From JBNKHH01 sp050290245 (lineage in GTDB: Bacteria > Pseudomonadota > Alphaproteobacteria > Rhodobacterales > Rhodobacteraceae), in NCBI GenBank assembly GCA_050290245.1, contig JBNKHH010000074.1, positions 1 to 17,504 of the forward strand: 17,504 nucleotides of DNA, read 5' to 3'. Positions 12,912 to 17,504 of the stretch are shown here, one piece after another. Every line of letters starts with the position of its first letter. Position 1 is the stretch's first letter. The translations under genes were made by a program, and so were the position numbers. A model generated the notes under the pieces. It was not told the DNA's origin. It worked only from the letters and a program-made list of their open reading frames with translations, and made no database searches.

Positions 12912-13811
12912 TCAGGCGCGAGCGGCGGTCCGGCGCTGCCGCTCGCGCACAAAGGCGTATAGCCCAGATCCGACGATCAGGCCCGAGCCAAGCCAGGTCA
13001 GCGCGTCTGGCACCTCTCCGAACAGGACGTAGGCCGCCACCAGGGCAAATATCAGCCGGGTGTAGCGGAATGGCGCAACCGCCGACGCCTCGCCTACGCG
13101 CATGGCCACCGTGATCAGGGTGATCGCCATCGAGGCCATGACAACCATCCCGAACAGGTAGACCGTCGTGAGCGGCGACATCGGCGCCCAGCCCCCTTCG
13201 AAGGGAATCAGCGCAGTTCCCGCCAGGGTGAGGCACCCCATGGCCCAGGCCACGGCGTAGGGGGTCGAAACGCTGCGCGGCAACTGCCGGCTGGCAAGGT
13301 CGCGCGCCCCGAGGCCGACGACATAGAGAAGAACCCACAGGACGTTGGCATCAAAGCCTTCGAACCCGGGGCGCAGGATGAAGAGGACGCCCACAAGCCC
13401 GACGACAACCGCCATCCAGCGCCGCCAGCCGACGGTTTCCCCCAGGAACAGCGCCGCGCCCACAGTGACCACGAGCGGCATCGCCTGCCCCATCACGGTT
13501 ACCGTCGACAAGGGCACGAGGCCAAGTGCGATGATGATGCCGACCGATCCCACCACTTCGCCAGCCGTACGCACCAGCATCGCCCGTCCAAGCGCCGCGC
13601 GAGTGAAAAAGCGCTCGCCCTTCAGCTTGAGGATCGCCAGGAAGGTCAGAAAGATCACCGCCGATGTGGTGGCCAGGATCTGGCCCGGACCGACTGCGCT
13701 GCTGGCGAGTTTGACGAAGATGTCAACGCCGACAAAGCCGACCATCGACAGTGTTATCAGGAGGATGGCGCGCGCATTGGCCGCGCGCGCCGTCTCGCTT
13801 TCAGCGTTCAA
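12912..13811 (-). CDS. DMT superfamily (EamA-type) transporter
   Basis: Encodes 299 residues with about ten predicted transmembrane helices in two EamA repeats (roughly residues 15-140 and 155-290); the second ends with the typical PFRYTRLIFALVAAYVLFGE. Such proteins export amino acids, nucleotides or other small metabolites across the inner membrane; the substrate is unknown. The start is probably TTG at 13811, within the last 11 nt of the periplasmic cyclophilin gene; no ATG or GTG lies before the first helix. A perfect 11-bp inverted repeat is embedded in its last codons. Confidence 0.88.
   Translation of the reverse strand: MNAESETARAANARAILLITLSMVGFVGVDIFVKLASSAVGPGQILATTSAVIFLTFLAILKLKGERFFTRAALGRAMLVRTAGEVVGSVGIIIALGLVPLSTVTVMGQAMPLVVTVGAALFLGETVGWRRWMAVVVGLVGVLFILRPGFEGFDANVLWVLLYVVGLGARDLASRQLPRSVSTPYAVAWAMGCLTLAGTALIPFEGGWAPMSPLTTVYLFGMVVMASMAITLITVAMRVGEASAVAPFRYTRLIFALVAAYVLFGEVPDALTWLGSGLIVGSGLYAFVRERQRRTAARA
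12916..12948. terminator. Perfect 11-bp inverted repeat at the convergent gene ends
   Basis: GCGCGAGCGGC (12916-12926) and GCCGCTCGCGC (12938-12948) pair perfectly around an 11-nt loop. It lies inside the 3' end of the DMT gene and directly after the secreted-protein stop, so it could stop plus-strand transcripts or stabilise both 3' ends. No T run follows on either strand. Confidence 0.5.
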
Positions 13812-14356
13812 CCGAGACGTCCCGCATCATGTCGGGCTGGCCGATGACGGCGCCATTCTGGCCGCGTCCGCGCTTGATCGCGTCCACCACGTCCATACCT
13901 TCGATCACGCGGCCAACAACAGTGTACTGACCGTTCAAAAAGTGACCCTCATCGAACATGATAAAGAACTGGCTGTTGGCCGAGTCAGGGTTCTGGCTGC
14001 GGGCCATGCCGACGATACCCCGGTCATAGGGCACGTCGCTGAACTCAGCCTTCAGGTCGGGACGGTCAGAGCCGCCGCGTCCGGCCATGCGCATGTCTCC
14101 GCCCATCTTGCCGAACTGGACATCGCCGGTCTGGGCCATGAAACCATCGATGACGCGGTGGAACACCACGCCGTCATAAGCACCCTCTTCGGCAAGAGCG
14201 GTGATCTGGGCGACGTGGCCCGGAGCGACCTCCTCGAAAAGGTCGATGACAACACGGCCATTGGCCTCGCCCGCGACGTCAATCACGAGGTTTGGACCTG
14301 GGCCGTCTTCCTGGGCCAGCGCGGGGGTGGCCAGGAACAGCGCGGCGATCAGGGCA

Positions 14357-14364
<8 letters not shown>
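13801..14364 (-). CDS. Periplasmic cyclophilin-type peptidyl-prolyl isomerase
   Basis: Encodes 187 residues. An N-terminal signal peptide (MRNALIAALFLATPALA, cleaved before QEDG) sends it to the periplasm. The cyclophilin core follows: FHRVIDGFMAQTGD with the catalytic Arg, GMARSQNPDSANSQFFIMF, and FLNGQYTVVGRVIEG. It assists proline cis-trans isomerisation in exported proteins (PpiA-like role). Its start overlaps the last 8 nt of the cytoplasmic paralogue, and its stop overlaps the DMT gene. The pair looks like an old tandem duplication with a signal peptide added. Confidence 0.95.
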
Positions 14365-14863
<499 letters not shown>

Positions 14864-14955
14864 CTGGGCCTCCTTTTTCTCGATTTGGCGCGACCCTAAT
14901 CGCTCGCGCCGGGAAGGGAAAGCCTTGGACTGGGGCCGGTGCGACCAAGCGGCAG

Positions 14956-14983
14956 TTGACCCCACGCCCCAGAGGTTTAGGGA
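14956..14983 (+). promoter_or_regulatory. Weak candidate promoter of pgk
   Basis: TTGACC (14956-14961) is 5 of 6 to the -35 consensus; the best -10 at 16 nt spacing is TAGGGA, a poor match. It is in the right place, 33 nt before the pgk start, but the -10 leaves it uncertain. Confidence 0.3.
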
Positions 14984-15015
14984 GGAATTTGGATTAGCTG
15001 CGCGGAGGGACCGAC

Positions 15016-16209
15016 ATGGGCTGGAAGACGCTTGATGACATTGACCTGGATGGCAAAGTGGTCCTGGTCCGGGTGGATTTGAACGTTCCGGTCGAGGATG
15101 GGCGGGTCACGGATGCAACCCGGATCGAGCGTATCGCTCCGACGATCAAGGATATCCTGGGCAAGGGCGGCAGGCCTGTCCTGATGGCCCATTTCGGCCG
15201 CCCCAAGGGCGAGGTCGTAGCCTCCATGTCGCTGGAGCAGATCAGGGACGACGTGGCGCACATCCTGGGTGTCGACGTGAAATTCGCCCGGGACTGCATT
15301 GGTTTACCTGCAAAAACCGCCGTGTCGGAATTGAAGCCTGGGCAGGTTCTGATGCTGGAGAACACGCGCTTTCACGCGGGCGAGGAAAAGAACGACCCGG
15401 CTTTTGCAGCCTCGCTGGCCGCGCTTGGACAGATATATGTCAACGACGCCTTCTCGGCGGCGCACCGCGCCCATGCCTCGACTGAAGGGCTTGCACGGCT
15501 GTTGCCCGCGGCTGCGGGGCGACTGATGGAGGCGGAACTGAAGGCTCTTGAGGCCGCGCTGACAGAGCCGGAGCGGCCGTTGGTGGCCGTCGTCGGCGGG
15601 GCCAAGGTCTCAACAAAGCTGGATCTTCTGGGAAACCTGGTGCGCAAGGTCAACACGCTGGTCATCGGCGGGGGCATGGCCAACACCTTCCTCGCCGCCC
15701 AGGGCATCAACGTCGGCAAATCGCTGGCCGAGCATGACATGGCCGAGACTGCGCGCGACATCATGGCAAAGGCAGAGGAAGCGGCCTGCGACATCCTTTT
15801 GCCGGTCGACGTGGTTTGCGCAACCGAGTTCGCGGCGGGCGCCGACAACATCACCGTGCCCGCCGACCAGTGCCCGGACGACCGGATGATCCTGGATGCC
15901 GGCCCCAAGAGTGTCGACAGGATCGCAACGGCTTTCGAGGGTGCCAAGACATTGATCTGGAACGGCCCCTTGGGTGCATTCGAAATCGAACCCTTCGACA
16001 GGGCGACCATGGCTGCGGCCAGAAAGGCGGCCGAGCTAACCGATGCCGGGAGACTCGTGTCTGTCGCAGGCGGCGGCGACACGGTGGCGGCGCTGAACCT
16101 AGCGGGGGTGGCCGAGCGGTTCACCTATGTCTCGTCGGCGGGCGGTGCGTTCCTTGAATGGATGGAAGGCAAGACCCTGCCTGGAGTCGCGGCGTTGAAG
16201 CGAGACTGA
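15016..16209 (+). CDS. pgk: Phosphoglycerate kinase
   Basis: Encodes 397 residues. It transfers phosphate between 1,3-bisphosphoglycerate and ADP in glycolysis, or the reverse in gluconeogenesis. ATG at 15016 with GGAGGGA 6 nt upstream. Landmarks: VRVDLNVPVEDGRVTDATRI and HFGRPKGE (3-PG site), VVGGAKVSTKLDLL, IWNGPLGAFEIEPFD (nucleotide domain) and SVAGGGDTVAALN (phosphate loop). It is followed by class I aldolase on the same strand after 226 nt, with a hairpin and a separate promoter in between, so the two are probably separate or partly overlapping transcripts. Confidence 0.98.
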   Translation: MGWKTLDDIDLDGKVVLVRVDLNVPVEDGRVTDATRIERIAPTIKDILGKGGRPVLMAHFGRPKGEVVASMSLEQIRDDVAHILGVDVKFARDCIGLPAKTAVSELKPGQVLMLENTRFHAGEEKNDPAFAASLAALGQIYVNDAFSAAHRAHASTEGLARLLPAAAGRLMEAELKALEAALTEPERPLVAVVGGAKVSTKLDLLGNLVRKVNTLVIGGGMANTFLAAQGINVGKSLAEHDMAETARDIMAKAEEAACDILLPVDVVCATEFAAGADNITVPADQCPDDRMILDAGPKSVDRIATAFEGAKTLIWNGPLGAFEIEPFDRATMAAARKAAELTDAGRLVSVAGGGDTVAALNLAGVAERFTYVSSAGGAFLEWMEGKTLPGVAALKRD

Positions 16210-16225
16210 CGACCTTACGGTGAGT

Positions 16226-16250
16226 TGGCCTATCAGGCCGAAAACGGCCA
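16226..16250 (+). terminator. Hairpins after pgk
   Basis: TGGCC (16226-16230) can pair with GGCCA (16246-16250), and inside it GGCCG (16236-16240) with CGGCC (16245-16249) around AAAA, so mutually exclusive stems exist 17 nt after the pgk stop. No T run follows, so termination would be weak or Rho-assisted. Confidence 0.4.
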
Positions 16251-16377
16251 GCACCGAGGGTAACAGCAAGACGCCGGGCGGCCGCGGAACGGGAACGCCG
16301 GCCGCGACAACCGGTCCCGCCCCGCTCACGACTGCGATCGGATCAGGACAAACTTGCCCATGTTAGCGCCCCCAGCG

Positions 16378-16405
16378 TTGACACCGGAAGCCACCTGCCT
16401 ATGAC
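16378..16405 (+). promoter_or_regulatory. Strong candidate promoter of the class I aldolase gene
   Basis: TTGACA (16378-16383) is a perfect -35 hexamer; TATGAC (16400-16405) follows at 16 nt, matching 4 of 6. A transcript start near 16412 would give a leader of about 24 nt including the ribosome binding site of the gene. Confidence 0.7.
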
Positions 16406-16435
16406 GGGCGCAATGGCCATTTGAGCGAGGAAAAA

Positions 16436-17320
16436 ATGTCTCAGAACGATCAAGCGGAGCAGATGCGCTCAGGAAAGGGATTTGTCGCGGCGCTGGACCA
16501 GTCGGGCGGCTCGACCCCCAAGGCCCTGCGGCTGTACGGCGTCGAAGAGGATGCCTATTCCTCGGAAGCAGAAATGTTCGACCTGATCCACGACATGCGC
16601 GCCCGCATCGTTAAGGCCCCCGCCTTTACCGGTGAGAAGGTCGTCGGCGCGATCCTGTTCGAGATGACCATGGACCGCGAGTTCGAGGGCAAGCCCGCCG
16701 CGCAATACCTCTGGGAAGACCGCGGCGTCGTACCCTTCCTGAAATGCGACAAAGGGCTCGAGGCCGAAGCGAACGGCGTCCAGCTGATGAAGGATATGGG
16801 CGACCTTGACGCGCTGATGGAGCGCGCGGCCGCCAAGGGAATCTTTGGCACCAAGATGCGGTCGGTCATCAACGCGGCCAACCCCGAGGGCATCAAGGCG
16901 ATCGTCGCCCAGCAGGTGGCGATCGGAAACCAGATCCTGGCTCATGGCCTTGTGCCGATCCTGGAGCCCGAGGTAAACATCACTATCGCCGACAAGGCCG
17001 AGGCCGAAGCCATCCTGCGCGATGAGCTCCTGGCACAGCTGGACGATGCGACGGGCGAGGTGATGCTGAAGCTGTCGCTGCCGTCCGAGGCGAATTTCTA
17101 CAAACCCCTGATCGACCATCCCAAGGTGATGCGCGTCGTGGCCCTGTCCGGCGGCTATAGCCGCGAGGAGGCAAACCGCCTGCTGGCCGAGAACAATGGC
17201 ATGATCGCCTCGTTCAGCCGGGCGCTGACCGAGGGGCTGTCGGCCCAGCAGTCGGACGAGGATTTCAACGCGATGATCGCGGGGACGATCGACTCGATCT
17301 ATCAGGCGTCGACTACCTGA
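16436..17320 (+). CDS. Class I fructose-bisphosphate aldolase
   Basis: Encodes 294 residues from the ATG at 16436, preferred over the TTG at 16421 because GAGGAAAAA precedes it. The enzyme cleaves fructose 1,6-bisphosphate by a Schiff-base mechanism. The class I residues are all present: D21 in AALDQSGGSTPK, K140 in FGTKMRSVI, E178 in ILEPEVNI, and the Schiff-base lysine K212 in VMLKLSLPS. The phosphate loop GGYSREEAN is also seen. It follows pgk but has its own promoter and ends at a clear intrinsic terminator. Confidence 0.96.
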   Translation: MSQNDQAEQMRSGKGFVAALDQSGGSTPKALRLYGVEEDAYSSEAEMFDLIHDMRARIVKAPAFTGEKVVGAILFEMTMDREFEGKPAAQYLWEDRGVVPFLKCDKGLEAEANGVQLMKDMGDLDALMERAAAKGIFGTKMRSVINAANPEGIKAIVAQQVAIGNQILAHGLVPILEPEVNITIADKAEAEAILRDELLAQLDDATGEVMLKLSLPSEANFYKPLIDHPKVMRVVALSGGYSREEANRLLAENNGMIASFSRALTEGLSAQQSDEDFNAMIAGTIDSIYQASTT

Positions 17321-17354
17321 TTTAGCCCGGCGGTGCCCGGGCCTCGTGTCCGGG

Positions 17355-17395
17355 TGCGCCTCGATGGGCAAGCCTCTGCCGAGGCGGCATTTTTT
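17355..17395 (+). terminator. Intrinsic terminator after the class I aldolase gene
   Basis: Two alternative stems precede the T run at 17390-17395: an outer GCCTCG (17358-17363) with CGAGGC (17380-17385), extendable by three pairs past one bulged G, and an inner GCCTC (17372-17376) with GAGGC (17381-17385) around TGCC. Either gives a G/C-rich hairpin followed by TTTTTT. Confidence 0.85.
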
Positions 17396-17466
17396 CCTTT
17401 CATTCGCCGAATCGCCGTGTCAGAAACGGGGAACACGCTCCGACAGAGGGCGATACCGAGGCAGTG

Positions 17467-17504
17467 ATGAGCACACTCAAACGACCGGGACTTGGCGTTG
17501 TCGC
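17467..17504 (+). CDS. 5' fragment of a gene running off the window
   Basis: An ATG at 17467 (with an adjacent in-frame GTG at 17464) follows GAGG at about 6 nt and remains open to the window end, reading MSTLKRPGLGVV. It begins after the aldolase terminator, so it should start a new transcript. Twelve residues are too few to identify the product. Confidence 0.45.
   Translation, partial: MSTLKRPGLGVV

Noticed and set aside
16469..17371. Minus-strand open frame of 300 codons
   Set aside because: Antisense to the class I aldolase gene, whose active-site residues are all present.

Overview
This is a GC-rich stretch of alphaproteobacterial chromosome, most likely from a member of the Roseobacter/Rhodobacteraceae group. 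The reasons are the gene order (murA - DUF2948 - hisD - UPF0262 - low-Mr phosphatase - infA - maf - short RNase E/G - yacG - tRNA-Phe), a SoxR with no soxS in view, the ppiB-like/ppiA-like cyclophilin pair beside pgk and fda, and a GC-rich extragenic hairpin typical of these genomes. The taxonomic call rests on remembered synteny, not on a search.

Region 1 (1-6711) is almost entirely minus-strand housekeeping genes: a 49-aa basic sORF, murA, a DUF2948 gene, hisD, a UPF0262 gene, an LMW-phosphatase-like gene, infA, maf, a short RNase E/G-like gene and yacG, followed by tRNA-Phe. Coupling is tight: murA/DUF2948, infA/maf, maf/RNase and RNase/yacG each share a 4-base stop-start overlap. hisD and infA appear to have additional internal promoters.

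Region 2 (6712-10950) is accessory. tRNA-Thr(GGT) is followed by two similar tRNA-Val genes (TAC and CAC) that bracket a small redox cassette. In the cassette, soxR is divergent from a 59-aa ORF and a DUF4386 membrane protein, with a near-perfect SoxR box and a 19-bp-spaced promoter between them. Next come a DUF985 cupin, a probable decayed alpha/beta-hydrolase tail, and an intact alpha/beta-hydrolase fused to a LuxR-type HTH. A 46-aa ORF is divergent from the fusion gene. The space between them carries two copies of the dyad GGACA-N2-TGTCC, 43 bp apart.

Region 3 (10951-17504) returns to core metabolism: eno (minus), a small secreted protein (plus) with a structured leader, then a DMT-family exporter, a periplasmic cyclophilin and a cytoplasmic cyclophilin (minus-strand operon). 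These are divergent from pgk, which is followed by class I fructose-bisphosphate aldolase with its own strong promoter and an intrinsic terminator. The window ends in the first codons of a further gene. eno, pgk and fda put three glycolytic/gluconeogenic enzymes within about 6.4 kb.

The best candidates for undescribed biology are the SoxR-controlled sORF/DUF4386 pair and the hydrolase-LuxR/sORF pair with its twin operator-like sites. Functions of the small proteins are unknown; what is stated about them is description and hypothesis.
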